Shown here: positions 18,237 to 27,277 of the stretch, one piece after another
How the letters are laid out: every line of letters begins with the position of its first letter
Numbering within the stretch: the first letter of the stretch is position 1
Assembly (NCBI GenBank): GCA_900550465.1
Contig: URSC01000003.1
Coordinates: 150,870 to 214,869 of the forward strand
Length of the DNA: 64,000 bases
Direction: 5' to 3'
Source of the DNA: an uncultured Alistipes sp.
Lineage (GTDB): Bacteria > Bacteroidota > Bacteroidia > Bacteroidales > UBA932
The notes under the pieces: generated by a model
What the model was told of the DNA's origin: nothing
Database searches by the model: none
Seen by the model: only the letters and a program-made list of their open reading frames with translations
Position numbers and translations under genes: made by a program

Positions 18237-18278
18237 ACCGCAACGGCACCAAATCACGGAAAACGCTGCCGTTGCGGT
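18237..18278. repeat. 12-bp inverted repeat with degenerate GCAAC repeats to 18360
   Basis: ACCGCAACGGCA (18237-18248) and TGCCGTTGCGGT (18267-18278) pair perfectly. From here to 18360, units such as CAACGGCACCAAATCA, CAACGCAGGAAATCAG and CAACAGCACCAAATCA recur. The block sits just downstream of the phosphatase stop on the minus strand and may act in 3' end formation. Confidence 0.45.
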
Positions 18279-18361
18279 ACGGACCTCGGTACGAGCCTTG
18301 CCGTTGCGCAGAAATCAGAGAGGGGCAACGCAGGAAATCAGAGGTGGGCAACAGCACCAAA

Positions 18362-19468
18362 TCACAGCCTGCGCAGAATACCTTTGTCCCCCACCACATA
18401 GATGCTGTCCCCTTCGATGAGGATGCCCCTGCCCAGACCGGCCTCGCGGTTCTCCGCATTGTCCACATTCACCGCTATTACCCGGCCGTCATAGAAAGTG
18501 GAGATGTCGTCAAAGATAGTGTGTCCCACGATTACGCGGTCCGCCTGATACCGGTCCAGGATGAGACCGAGGGTGTCCGCGGCCAGGGGATGGTACTTCT
18601 CCGCATCCCTTACCATGCCGCGGTACCACAGAGGACCGCTGCTGCCCATGAGAAAGTATATCATCGGAGAGGCCTCCTTCCGCTCCGCCTTGGTCTTGTA
18701 AAGGCCGGCGCTTACCTGCTCATTGACAAAGGGGATGTCCAGGTTCTGCCTGTAGAAATCACTGCTCAGGCCCGCGTGCACGAAGAGACATCGGCCCGAC
18801 ATCTGCATGGTGTTGCGCACGGAGAGCCACCTGCCAAGTTCGGAGGAAGGAGAGAGCAGATCCGCATATTTCATGCCCAGAGTATCCGCCAGCTGCGTAT
18901 ATTTGGGCTTGGCATAGCGCAGGTCGTTCATCAGCACCATAGGCTCATGGTTGCCCAGGAGGTAATCCACCCGTCCTCCGGCCTGAGCCGCTTCCGCCTC
19001 AAGCTGATATATCAGCCAGAGTATCTGCACGGCATCATTGCCCCGGTCGAACACATCCCCGATGACCACCAGCTGGTTCGCCCCGAAGTTCCAGTTGCAG
19101 TCCGCGTCTATCACCCCGTTTCCCTGCAGCAGGCTTATGAAACAGTCCAGGTTGCCGTGCGGGTCGGAAGTAACGAAGATCCTGTCCGGCTGCTCTGTCT
19201 TCCAATCCGGCCGCTCCACCGGATGCAGCGATACATCGAAACAATGCTCCTGATCACTGGAGACTACGGTGAAGCCATAATCCTCCGGCAATGAGGCCAG
19301 AAGGGTATCCACCAGCCGTCCCTCCGGAGTCACCGACACCATCCTGACAGTACCGTCCTCCTGATACATGATATAAGGACCGTCGGAAGTCTGAGCCCCG
19401 GCAACGGTAACCAAGCATAAAAGGCTGACGAACAGCATCCACATTCTGTACATACCTGTTGTTTTCAT
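18362..19468 (-). CDS. Exported calcineurin-like metallophosphatase
   Basis: I start at the Met that opens a signal peptide (MKTTGMYRMWMLFVSLLCLV...AGAQ), not at the longer frame from 19576, which would cross the divergent gene's start. 368 residues. Metallophosphoesterase motifs are in order: DPHGN, GDVFDRG, LGNHEPM, and VGHT near the C-terminus, giving the dinuclear metal site. The pattern matches the Shewanella-like protein phosphatase group. It is probably periplasmic; the substrate is unknown. It is divergent from the AGCS transporter, with a 64-base shared promoter region. Confidence 0.87.
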   Translation of the reverse strand: MKTTGMYRMWMLFVSLLCLVTVAGAQTSDGPYIMYQEDGTVRMVSVTPEGRLVDTLLASLPEDYGFTVVSSDQEHCFDVSLHPVERPDWKTEQPDRIFVTSDPHGNLDCFISLLQGNGVIDADCNWNFGANQLVVIGDVFDRGNDAVQILWLIYQLEAEAAQAGGRVDYLLGNHEPMVLMNDLRYAKPKYTQLADTLGMKYADLLSPSSELGRWLSVRNTMQMSGRCLFVHAGLSSDFYRQNLDIPFVNEQVSAGLYKTKAERKEASPMIYFLMGSSGPLWYRGMVRDAEKYHPLAADTLGLILDRYQADRVIVGHTIFDDISTFYDGRVIAVNVDNAENREAGLGRGILIEGDSIYVVGDKGILRRL

Positions 19469-19518
19469 TGTTCCTATAAAAATTACATTTCTCCAGCGCG
19501 AAGATAACAAGGATTTCC

Positions 19519-19526
19519 TATATTTG
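19519..19526 (+). promoter_or_regulatory. -7 promoter box of the AGCS symporter gene
   Basis: TATATTTG ends six bases before the ATG at 19533. If used, the transcript would be leaderless or nearly so. Confidence 0.55.
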
Positions 19527-19532
19527 TAATCT

Positions 19533-20963
19533 ATGGAAAAACTACAGGCTCTCATATCATCCACGAATGATATCATCTGGTCCTACCTGCTGGTAGGCGT
19601 TCTCATCATCTGCGCAGTATGGTTCACAGTGCGTTCCGGCTTCCTTCAGTTCAGGTCGGTACCTGAGATGCTGCGTCTGCTGACCGAAAGGAGGTCCAAG
19701 GACAGCGGCAAGGACGGCAAGCGCAGCATCTCCTCGTTCCAGGCCTTCGCTGTATCCATCGCCAGCCGTGTCGGCACGGGCAATCTGGCAGGTGTGGCTA
19801 CGGCAATAGTCGTGGGCGGCCCCGGCGCAGTGTTCTGGATGTGGATAATGGCCCTCTTCGGCAGTGCGAGCGCCTTCGTGGAGTCGACCTTAGCCCAGCT
19901 GTACAAGCGTCCGGCAAAGGACGGCACCTTCATCGGAGGACCGGCCTACTATATGGAACGTGGCATCGGCAAACGCTGGATGGGAGTGCTCTTCGCAGTA
20001 CTCATCTCTATAACATTCGGCTTTGCATTCAACTCAGTGCAGAGCAATACCATCTGCGCCTCATGGGAACTGGCGTTCAACGTACCGGCCCGGTGGATGG
20101 GCATCATCCTCACCGTCCTGACCCTCGTGATCATCTTCGGCGGCATCCGGCGCATCGCCGGCGTGAGCAGCCTGCTGGTCCCCGTGATGGCACTTCTCTA
20201 CATCGCCCTGGCGCTTGTCATCATAGCCATGAATATCAAGGAAATACCTGAGGTGCTGGGCCTGATCGTCTCCGATGCATTCGGATTCGGGGACGGCAAC
20301 GGCGGAGGCTGGAGGGAACTGGCCGGAGGAGGCATCGGCGCCACCATCATGCAGGGCGTCAAGCGCGGAATGTTCAGCAATGAGGCAGGTATGGGCTCAG
20401 CTCCGAACGTGGCTGCCACAGCCGATACCACCCACCCCGTAAAGCAGGGCCTCATCCAGGCCCTCGGAGTCTTCACCGACACCCTGGTCATCTGCTCCTG
20501 CACCGCCTTCATCATCCTCATTGGCGGAGTCAGCGACGCCTCGGTGGACGGCATCCAGCTCACCCAGACCGCCCTGACCGCACAGATAGGACCAGTCGGC
20601 GAGATCTTCATCGCCCTGACTATCCTGATGTTCGCTTTCAGCAGCGTGATAGGCAACTACTATTACGGCGAGGCCAATATCCGCTTCATCACGAAGAAAA
20701 AATGGGTACTGAACTGCTACCGCATCCTCGTAGCCGGGATGGTGCTCTGCGGAGCCCTCATCACCCTCGACCTGGCATGGGCCCTGGCCGACCTGACCAT
20801 GGCGCTGATGGCCCTGTGCAACCTTATCGCCATCATGATACTCTCCCCCCAGGCCTTCAGGCTGCTCAGCGACTACCGCAGTCAGAAGAAAGCCGGCATC
20901 AGGAACCCCGTATTCAAAAAAGAAAGCTTGCCCGAAATTCAGGACAAGCTCGAATGCTGGTAA
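19533..20963 (+). CDS. Sodium:alanine/glycine symporter (AGCS family)
   Basis: 476 residues with about 11 hydrophobic segments. AGCS signatures are clear: FTVRSGFLQFR near residue 30, ASRVGTGNLAGVATAI near 85, GPGAVFWMW, and GMFSNEAGMGSAPNVAA near 290. It imports small neutral amino acids with Na+ at the inner membrane. There is no partner gene on its strand, and it converges on prfA 27 bases away. The start is fixed by the first Met of a normal N-terminus and the -7 box right before it. Confidence 0.93.
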   Translation: MEKLQALISSTNDIIWSYLLVGVLIICAVWFTVRSGFLQFRSVPEMLRLLTERRSKDSGKDGKRSISSFQAFAVSIASRVGTGNLAGVATAIVVGGPGAVFWMWIMALFGSASAFVESTLAQLYKRPAKDGTFIGGPAYYMERGIGKRWMGVLFAVLISITFGFAFNSVQSNTICASWELAFNVPARWMGIILTVLTLVIIFGGIRRIAGVSSLLVPVMALLYIALALVIIAMNIKEIPEVLGLIVSDAFGFGDGNGGGWRELAGGGIGATIMQGVKRGMFSNEAGMGSAPNVAATADTTHPVKQGLIQALGVFTDTLVICSCTAFIILIGGVSDASVDGIQLTQTALTAQIGPVGEIFIALTILMFAFSSVIGNYYYGEANIRFITKKKWVLNCYRILVAGMVLCGALITLDLAWALADLTMALMALCNLIAIMILSPQAFRLLSDYRSQKKAGIRNPVFKKESLPEIQDKLECW

Positions 20964-20990
20964 GTCTATAACCGACAGTACGGCCGGCCG

Positions 20991-22076
20991 CTACTCTGCC
21001 GCCGACTTCAGACGCTCTGCGTTCTCGGCGATGGTCAGCTGGTCGATGACCTCCTGGATGTCGCCGTCCATGAAGACGGGCAGGTTGTACATCGTGTAGT
21101 TGATGCGGTGGTCGGTCACGCGGGACTGAGGGTAGTTGTAGGTGCGGATCTTCGCCGAGCGGTCACCTGTGGACACCATGGTCTTGCGCTTCTTGGACAT
21201 CTCGTTGAGATACTTCTCGTACTCCATGTTGTAGATACGGGTACGCAACTCGGCCAGGGCCTTGTCAAAGTTCTTGAGCTGAGACTTCTCGTCCTGGCAC
21301 TGCACCACTATGCCGGTCGGGATGTGGGTCAGACGGATGGCCGAGTAAGTGGTGTTCACCGACTGGCCGCCCGGGCCTGAGGAGCAGAAGGTATCCTTGC
21401 GGATATCGTTCATGTTGATCTCCACGTCGAACTCATCGGCCTCGGGCAGCACGACCACAGAAGCGGCCGAAGTATGCACCCTGCCCTGGGTCTCGGTCTG
21501 GGGCACACGCTGTACGCGGTGCACTCCGCTCTCATACTTCAGCGTACCGTAGACACCCTGGCCCGACACCTTGAATATTATCTCCTTGTATCCGCCGGCA
21601 GCGCCCTCGGACTGGCTGTTGATCTCGAGCTTCCATCCCTTACGCTCGCAGTACTTGGCATACATGCGGAAAAGGTCCCCGGCGAAGATTGCCGCCTCGT
21701 CTCCTCCTGTACCGCCGCGGATCTCCACGATGGCGTTCTTCTCGTCCTGAGGATCCTTGGGGATGAGCAGGAGCTTTATCTCCTCCTCCATGCCCGGGAG
21801 CTGCCCCTCGATGGAGGACACCTCCTCCTTGGCCAGCTCGCGCAGATCCTCGTCCTTCTCCTTGGAAAGAATCTCCTTCGCACCTTCCAGATCCCCGACC
21901 ATCTTGATGTACTTGTCGCCGGCAGCCACGATAGGCTCCAGTTCCTTGTACTCGCGGTTGAGCTGGATGTACTTCTTCATGTCGGACATCACGTCGGAGC
22001 CGGAAAGCTGCTCCGAGAGTGCCTCGTATTTTTTCTTCAGTTCCTGTAATTTCTCTGTTAAAGGGTATTCGCTCAT
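20991..22076 (-). CDS. prfA: Peptide chain release factor 1
   Basis: 361 residues, normal for RF1. The peptidyl-hydrolysis motif GGQ is at residues 236-238 in SSGPGGQSVNTT. The codon-reading tripeptide region VPQTETQGR (residues 191-199) is of the RF1 PxT type, so it should read UAA/UAG. The start Met (MSEYPLTEKL) fits the family, and a good -7 box lies 21 bases upstream. Confidence 0.95.
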   Translation of the reverse strand: MSEYPLTEKLQELKKKYEALSEQLSGSDVMSDMKKYIQLNREYKELEPIVAAGDKYIKMVGDLEGAKEILSKEKDEDLRELAKEEVSSIEGQLPGMEEEIKLLLIPKDPQDEKNAIVEIRGGTGGDEAAIFAGDLFRMYAKYCERKGWKLEINSQSEGAAGGYKEIIFKVSGQGVYGTLKYESGVHRVQRVPQTETQGRVHTSAASVVVLPEADEFDVEINMNDIRKDTFCSSGPGGQSVNTTYSAIRLTHIPTGIVVQCQDEKSQLKNFDKALAELRTRIYNMEYEKYLNEMSKKRKTMVSTGDRSAKIRTYNYPQSRVTDHRINYTMYNLPVFMDGDIQEVIDQLTIAENAERLKSAAE

Positions 22077-22097
22077 ATACTGATTTCAATTGACCTG

Positions 22098-22105
22098 CAA
22101 AGATA
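22098..22105 (-). promoter_or_regulatory. -7 promoter box of prfA
   Basis: TATCTTTG on the minus strand, 21 bases upstream of the ATG, matching TAnnTTTG. Confidence 0.6.
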
Positions 22106-22127
22106 CAATAAAATACTGAAATAAAAA

Positions 22128-22155
22128 GGGCGGGCCCGCCGAAACGGAACCGCCC
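22128..22155 (-). terminator. Terminator of the hydrogenase operon
   Basis: GGGCGG pairs with CCGCCC around an inner CCG-aaa-CGG hairpin. On the minus strand it is followed by TTTTTATTT. It lies 28 bases past the hydC stop. Confidence 0.75.
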
Positions 22156-22183
22156 GTGGAATCAACTCAATAGGGAATAACTT

Positions 22184-22660
22184 TTATTCGTACTGGGCGA
22201 GGATGCCCTTTATCTGCTTGGGCTCCAGACGGCCGTAGACCTTCTCGTCCACGAGCATCACGGGAGCCAGACCGCAGGCGCCCACGCAGCGCAGGCACTC
22301 CAGGGAGAATTTCCCGTCGGGGGTGACACCGCCCACGTCGATTTTGAGCTCCTTCTTGATCTCCTCCAGCACCCCCTCGGCTCCGCGGACATAGCAGGCC
22401 GTACCCATGCACACCGAGATGGAGTGACGGCCCTTGGGCTGCATGGTGAAGAAGGAATAGAAGGTAACCACACCGTAGACCTTGGCCACCGGGATGTGGA
22501 GGCAGCGGGCTATCTCGCGCTGCACCTCCTCGGGCAGATAGCCGAAATGTCCCTGGGTCTTGTGCAGGACGTTGATCAGCTCACCGGGGGAGTTGTGGAA
22601 CTCGGCGCAAATCTCGGCGATCTTGTCTTTCTGACATTTGTTCAATTCTATCTTGTCCAT
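22184..22660 (-). CDS. hydC: Bifurcating [FeFe]-hydrogenase subunit HydC (NuoE-like)
   Basis: 158 residues with the thioredoxin-like [2Fe-2S] fold of NuoE/HydC: an N-terminal helical part with HKTQGHFGYLPEEVQ, then cysteine pairs in SVCMGTACYVRG and LECLRCVGACGLAP. In the trimeric or higher HydABC complex it carries electrons to or from the flavin subunit. It is the last gene of the set, 18 bases after hydA, and a terminator follows. The order HydB-HydA-HydC with a separate ferredoxin upstream is typical of anaerobic fermenters. Confidence 0.92.
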   Translation of the reverse strand: MDKIELNKCQKDKIAEICAEFHNSPGELINVLHKTQGHFGYLPEEVQREIARCLHIPVAKVYGVVTFYSFFTMQPKGRHSISVCMGTACYVRGAEGVLEEIKKELKIDVGGVTPDGKFSLECLRCVGACGLAPVMLVDEKVYGRLEPKQIKGILAQYE

Positions 22661-22678
22661 AACTGATGTCTCTAAGAA

Positions 22679-24439
22679 TTAATCGTGTTTGTCGAAATAG
22701 TGAGTATGCAGCAGGTGATGCGCCTTCTCGCTCAGAGGCTTGCCGAGGAACTCCTCGTAGAGCTTGATGATGTAGGGATTCTCGTGCGACTTGCGGAGAG
22801 CCTTGCCGGCGTCCTCACGGTAGATGGCGTCCATACGGGCCTTGATCACGCTGCTGTCCCCGTGATGGAAGGGCTGGCCGGCACCGCCGATACAACCGCC
22901 GGGGCAGGCCATGATCTCGATTGCGTGGAAGTTGTACATGCCGGCGCGGATACCGTCGAGCAGCTTGCGGGCATTGCCGAGGGTGTGGGCTATGCCGATG
23001 TTCACGGGCAGGCCGTTGAAGTCGATCGTGGCATGACGGATGCCCTCGAGTCCCCTGAGCTCATTGAAGTCGATACGGTCCAGCTTCTTGCCGGTGTAGA
23101 GCTCGTAGGCAGTACGCACGGCAGCCTCGATCACGCCTCCGGTGGCTCCGAAGATGACAGCCGCACCCGTGGACTCACCCAGAGGAGCGTCAAAGTCCTC
23201 GTCGGGCAGCGAGAGGAAGTCGATGTTGGCCGACTTGATCAGCGATGCCAGCTCGCGGGTGGAGATGGAGTAATCCACGTCCGGGTTGCCGTCCACCTTG
23301 AACTCGTCTCTCTGGCACTCATACTTCTTGGCCAGGCAGGGCATCACGGACACTACCACCAGGTCCTTGCGGTCCACTCCTATCTTCTCGGCAAAATAGA
23401 TCTTGGCAATGGCTCCGAACATCTGCTGGGGCGACTTCGCGGAGGAAGGCACGTCCAGCATGTCGGGATAGTTGTGCTCGAAGAAATTGACCCAGGCGGG
23501 GCAGCAGGAGGTCAGGATCGGGAGCTTCACGCTCTTGTCGCCCTGGAGATAACGTCCCAGACGGTCCAGAAGCTCGGAGCCTTCCTCCATGATGGTCAGG
23601 TCGGCGGCAAAGTCAGTGTCGAAGACCTCGTCAAAACCGAGGCGGCGCAGGGCGGCCACCATCTTGCCTGTAACCAGGGTGCCGGGCTCCATGCCGAACT
23701 CCTCTCCGAGGGCGGCGCGTACCGCGGGAGCTGTCTGCACGATGACCTTCTTGGTAGGGTCCATCAGGGCCTGAATAATCTTTCCGGTGTTGTCCACCTC
23801 GGTCAGGGCTCCGGTGGGACAGACTGCGACGCACTGGCCGCAGAAGGTACAGTTGCTGTCCACCAGCCTCTGCTCGAAGGCGGGAGCGACCACAGCCATG
23901 AAGCCACGGTTTACGGCACTCAGGGCACCCACGCTCTGCACGTCGTTGCACATGGTCTCGCAGCGGCGGCACATCACGCACTTGTCCATATCCCTCTTGA
24001 GGGAAGGCGACGTATCCTTCTTATAGGTGGATACCGCCGCATTCTCAACGGAATGTATCTCCCTGATGCCCAGACGGGCAGCCAGATCCTGCAGCTCGCA
24101 GCGGCCGTTCTTGGGGCAGACCAGGCAGTCCTTGGGGTGATCCGAAAGAATCAGCTCGAGGACAGTCCTGCGGGCATTGATGACTCTCATGGTGTGGGTG
24201 TGCACCACCATGCCGGGGGTGCAGACCGTCGAGCAGGAGGGGGCCAGGTTCCTGCGGCCCTCAACCTCCACCACGCAGATGCGGCAGCCGCCCGGACGGT
24301 TCTCTACTCCGAGGTTATCCAGTTTCATGTAGCAGAGAGCCGGGATGTCTATTCCCATCTGCCTGGCAGCCTGGAATATCGTCGTCCCGTTTTCAACCTC
24401 GACCTCTCTGTTGTCTATAGTAAGTTTAATTTTATCCAT
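22679..24439 (-). CDS. hydA: [FeFe]-hydrogenase catalytic subunit HydA
   Basis: 586 residues. Order: N-terminal [2Fe-2S] domain (C36, C51, C54, C69), His-Cys [4Fe-4S] site (HPKDCLVCPKNGRC, 101-114), two [4Fe-4S] clusters (CVMCRRCETMC near 154-164, CTFCGQCVAVC near 197-207), then the H-cluster domain. The H-cluster motifs are complete: L1 TSCCPAW (310-316) with the proton-relay C312, L2 MPCLAKK (366-372), and L3 MACPGGCIGGAGQP (510-523). With HydB and HydC it should make or use H2 by coupling NADH and ferredoxin. The HydEFG maturases are not in the window. Confidence 0.96.
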   Translation of the reverse strand: MDKIKLTIDNREVEVENGTTIFQAARQMGIDIPALCYMKLDNLGVENRPGGCRICVVEVEGRRNLAPSCSTVCTPGMVVHTHTMRVINARRTVLELILSDHPKDCLVCPKNGRCELQDLAARLGIREIHSVENAAVSTYKKDTSPSLKRDMDKCVMCRRCETMCNDVQSVGALSAVNRGFMAVVAPAFEQRLVDSNCTFCGQCVAVCPTGALTEVDNTGKIIQALMDPTKKVIVQTAPAVRAALGEEFGMEPGTLVTGKMVAALRRLGFDEVFDTDFAADLTIMEEGSELLDRLGRYLQGDKSVKLPILTSCCPAWVNFFEHNYPDMLDVPSSAKSPQQMFGAIAKIYFAEKIGVDRKDLVVVSVMPCLAKKYECQRDEFKVDGNPDVDYSISTRELASLIKSANIDFLSLPDEDFDAPLGESTGAAVIFGATGGVIEAAVRTAYELYTGKKLDRIDFNELRGLEGIRHATIDFNGLPVNIGIAHTLGNARKLLDGIRAGMYNFHAIEIMACPGGCIGGAGQPFHHGDSSVIKARMDAIYREDAGKALRKSHENPYIIKLYEEFLGKPLSEKAHHLLHTHYFDKHD

Positions 24440-24450
24440 CTCAGTTACGA

Positions 24451-26241
24451 TTATTGAACGGTTACCGCATTGAATTTACATTTCTCCAGACATGCACCGC
24501 AGCGGATACACTTCTCCGTGTCGATGACATGAGCCTGCTTGACCTCGCCCTTGATGGCTCCGGCGGGACATGCCCTGGCGCAGGCAGTACAGCCCTTGCA
24601 CCGGTCGGGATCGATGGCGTAGACCCTGAGGGCGCGGCACTTGTGAGCGGGACAGCGTTTGTCCACGATGTGGGCCACGTACTCGTCGTAGAAGTTGTCG
24701 ATGGTCGAGAGCACGGGATTGGGGGATGTCTGGCCGAGACCGCAGAGAGCGGTGTCCTTGATGACCTTGCTGAGGTTCTTGAGGTAGTCCAGATCCTCCA
24801 TAGTACCCTTGCCCTTGGTGATCTTGTCGAGAATCTCCTCCAGGCGCTTGTTGCCGATACGGCAGGGGGCGCACTTTCCGCAGGACTCGTCCACGGTGAA
24901 CTGGAGGTAGAACTTGGCCACGGACACCATGCAGTCGTCCTCGTCCATGACGATCATACCACCCGAGCCCATCATCGAGCCGGCGGCGGTAAGGTTATCG
25001 TAATCTATAGGTGTGTCGAGATGTTTCTTGGTAAGGCAGCCGCCGGAGGGGCCTCCTGTCTGGACGGCCTTGAACTCCTTGCCGCCCTTGATACCGCCTC
25101 CGATGTCGTAGATGACCTCGCGGAGGGTCGTACCCATGGGCACCTCGATGAGGCCCACGTTGTTGATCTTGCCGGCCAGGGCGAACACCTTGGTTCCCTT
25201 GGACTTCTCGGTACCGATGGAAGCGAACCACTCGGGTCCCTTGAGGAAGATCACGGGTATGTTGGCGAAGGTCTCCACGTTGTTGACGTTGGTGGGCTTG
25301 CCGAGATAACCGCTGACTGCGGGGAACGGAGGCTTCACGGTAGGCTCGCCCCTCTTGCCCTCCATCGAGTGGATGAGGGCAGTCTCCTCACCGCAGACGA
25401 AGGCTCCGGCTCCGTAACGAATCTCTATGTCGAAATTGAATCCCGAGCCGAGGATATCGTCTCCCAGCAGACCGTAGTCGCGGGCCTGCTTCATGGCTAT
25501 CTGCAGACGCTTGACGGCCAGGGGGTATTCGGCGCGGATGTACACCAGACCTTTCGAGGCCCCGATACAGTAACCGCAGATGGCCATGGCCTCGATGACC
25601 GAGTTGGGGTCGCTCTCGAGGATGGAGCGGTCCATGAACGCGCCGGGGTCGCCCTCGTCGGCGTTGCAGACCACGTATTTTTCCTTGCCTGGACTCTTGG
25701 AGGCTATCTCCCATTTCAGGCCGGTAGGGAATCCTCCGCCGCCACGTCCTCTCAGACCGGACTTCTTGACGGTCTCTATGGCCTCCTGGGGAGTGCCCTG
25801 CAGCACCTTGGCCAGAGCCTCGTAGCCGTCCCGGGCAATATATTCGTCGATATTCTCGGGATTGATGAATCCGCAGTTACGCAGAGCGATACGGAGCTGC
25901 TTCTGATAGAAGCCCATGTGCTTCGAGTCGCTGATGTGCTTCTGGGTGTCGGGGTCCTCATAGAGCAGGCGGGTGACCTTGCGGCCCTTGACCACATGCT
26001 CCTTGACGATCTCCTCGGCATCCTCAGGCTTGACATTGGTGTAGAAAGTGTTGTCAGGTATCACCTTGACGATAGGACCCTGTTCGCAGAAACCGAAGCA
26101 GCCGGTCACCACCACCTGCACGTCATTGTCCATCCCTGCGGCGGCAATCTCCTCCCTCAGCCTCTCGACGATCCTCACGCTCTCGGACGCACGGCAGCCC
26201 GTACCTCCGCAGCACAGTAAACTCATTTTGTAGTTCGGCAT
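24451..26241 (-). CDS. hydB: Bifurcating hydrogenase flavin subunit HydB (NuoF-like)
   Basis: 596 residues. Order: N-terminal thioredoxin-like [2Fe-2S] domain (CCGGTGC, then GCFGFCEQGP), FMN/NADH core (GLRGRGGGGFPTGLKWE, NADEGDPGAF, EETALIHSMEG), SLBB region, [4Fe-4S] site CGKCAPCRIG, then two C-terminal ferredoxin clusters (CKGCTACARACP, CIRCGACLEKC). This is the HydB layout, with the extra N- and C-terminal Fe-S domains that NuoF lacks. It binds NAD(H) and is thought to be the bifurcation site. It is 11 bases upstream of hydA. Confidence 0.95.
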   Translation of the reverse strand: MPNYKMSLLCCGGTGCRASESVRIVERLREEIAAAGMDNDVQVVVTGCFGFCEQGPIVKVIPDNTFYTNVKPEDAEEIVKEHVVKGRKVTRLLYEDPDTQKHISDSKHMGFYQKQLRIALRNCGFINPENIDEYIARDGYEALAKVLQGTPQEAIETVKKSGLRGRGGGGFPTGLKWEIASKSPGKEKYVVCNADEGDPGAFMDRSILESDPNSVIEAMAICGYCIGASKGLVYIRAEYPLAVKRLQIAMKQARDYGLLGDDILGSGFNFDIEIRYGAGAFVCGEETALIHSMEGKRGEPTVKPPFPAVSGYLGKPTNVNNVETFANIPVIFLKGPEWFASIGTEKSKGTKVFALAGKINNVGLIEVPMGTTLREVIYDIGGGIKGGKEFKAVQTGGPSGGCLTKKHLDTPIDYDNLTAAGSMMGSGGMIVMDEDDCMVSVAKFYLQFTVDESCGKCAPCRIGNKRLEEILDKITKGKGTMEDLDYLKNLSKVIKDTALCGLGQTSPNPVLSTIDNFYDEYVAHIVDKRCPAHKCRALRVYAIDPDRCKGCTACARACPAGAIKGEVKQAHVIDTEKCIRCGACLEKCKFNAVTVQ

Positions 26242-26247
26242 GGCAGG

Positions 26248-26646
26248 CTAATTTTTCTCGATTGTTTGATAATTGACTGGTAGAATACCGTCCACGAGTT
26301 CGCCGTGGAGAACATACTTGTCGATGATCTCCATGGCCTTGTCCGTACTGACGTGACCGAAGACGACCGGTTCCTCACCCGGACGCTTCACTTCGATTGT
26401 AGGTTCGGCATAGCAGTATCCCATGCATCCGCCCTGAGTTACAATCACCGGCAGCTTATCTCTCTCCACGCGGTCGATGATGGCGTTCATCACCACGCGG
26501 GCTCCGGCCGCTATACCGCAGGTAGCCATGGCGACCCGTATCTGGACAAGAGCCTCGGGATTATTGCTCTTCTCCCGGATATCCATCTGGCTCTCCAGCC
26601 GGGCTTTCATTTGACGCAGTTCGTCAAGAGACTTAATTTTACTCAT
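26248..26646 (-). CDS. Thioredoxin-like [2Fe-2S] ferredoxin of the hydrogenase operon
   Basis: 132 residues. An N-terminal helical stretch is followed by the [2Fe-2S] thioredoxin-fold cysteines: ATCGIAAGA near residue 43 and GGCMGYCYAEP near residue 92. It resembles HydD-like or NuoE C-terminal small ferredoxins that accompany HydABC. A role as an extra electron carrier or complex subunit is inferred from context. It is the first gene after a probable internal promoter and lies 6 bases before hydB. Confidence 0.85.
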   Translation of the reverse strand: MSKIKSLDELRQMKARLESQMDIREKSNNPEALVQIRVAMATCGIAAGARVVMNAIIDRVERDKLPVIVTQGGCMGYCYAEPTIEVKRPGEEPVVFGHVSTDKAMEIIDKYVLHGELVDGILPVNYQTIEKN

Positions 26647-26683
26647 ACAGTTAGTTTGGTTAACAAATTAGTGTTGGGGTATG

Positions 26684-26691
26684 CAAATTTA
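26684..26691 (-). promoter_or_regulatory. Internal -7 promoter box upstream of the HydB/A/C genes
   Basis: TAAATTTG on the minus strand, 38 bases before the ferredoxin start, in the only non-coding gap (54 bases) of this part of the cluster. It would let the catalytic genes be expressed apart from the signalling genes upstream. Confidence 0.55.
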
Positions 26692-26700
26692 TGAAAATAT

Positions 26701-27246
26701 TTAAGAGTTCCTAACCTCGTCGATATTTTCTTTAAGCATTTTCTCAATATTCTTTACGATTGTTAAGTTGCAGAAGGCATCCTCCCCGAAAATTTCCTTG
26801 ACGTCGGCGGTATCCAGGACATACTCCTCCCCGTTGTAGCGGTAGGTGAGGATGAAGTCCATCCGGGGATTGGAAGAGGCGGTAATCATCAGAGCGTTAG
26901 CAACATCTCCGAGCGGCGGGCGGTCAATGTCGGAATAGCCGAAAACCGCCGTCACCTCCGTTCCCCGTCCGGGTTCCGAGGTTATTCTGATCTCTCCCCC
27001 GCTCTGCTCCGCCGACTGCTTGAGCAGAGGTATGCCCATTCCCACCTTGCGGGTGGTGCGTGAGGTGAAAAACGGGTCGGAGAGGCGGCTCACCTGCTCC
27101 GGCGTCATCCCCCGTCCGTTGTCTCCTATGACAATGGTCAGCAGGTCTGCGGCCGGATTCTCGTCTACGGTCAGGCTGACACGGGTGGCTCCGGCGCTGA
27201 TGGAGTTCTGGACTATGTCCAGGATGTGCATGGAAAGGTCATTCAT
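26701..27246 (-). CDS. HATPase-domain protein without phospho-acceptor domain
   Basis: 181 residues. GHKL ATPase boxes: N-box in DIVQNSISAGA, G1 DNGRGM, F-box FFTSRTTRKVG, G2 GMGIPLLK, then GRGTEV. There is no histidine-bearing dimerisation domain and no membrane segment. A C-terminal region of about 70 residues is unassigned. Proteins of this kind commonly sit next to [FeFe]-hydrogenases of fermenters. A kinase or anti-sigma-like switching role is inferred. The next gene upstream encodes a PHP phosphoesterase. Confidence 0.85.
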   Translation of the reverse strand: MNDLSMHILDIVQNSISAGATRVSLTVDENPAADLLTIVIGDNGRGMTPEQVSRLSDPFFTSRTTRKVGMGIPLLKQSAEQSGGEIRITSEPGRGTEVTAVFGYSDIDRPPLGDVANALMITASSNPRMDFILTYRYNGEEYVLDTADVKEIFGEDAFCNLTIVKNIEKMLKENIDEVRNS

Positions 27247-27277
27247 CTTTCAGGTAAATTTCAGGTCAAACAATCAT

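Noticed and set aside
18197..19294. 365-codon plus-strand frame across the phosphatase gene
   Set aside because: Shadow of the metallophosphatase; no motif and no usable start context.
22685..26220. Two frames of about 590 codons on the plus strand opposite hydA and hydB
   Set aside because: The translations are rich in G, L, V, H and D without motifs; the minus-strand genes are unambiguous.
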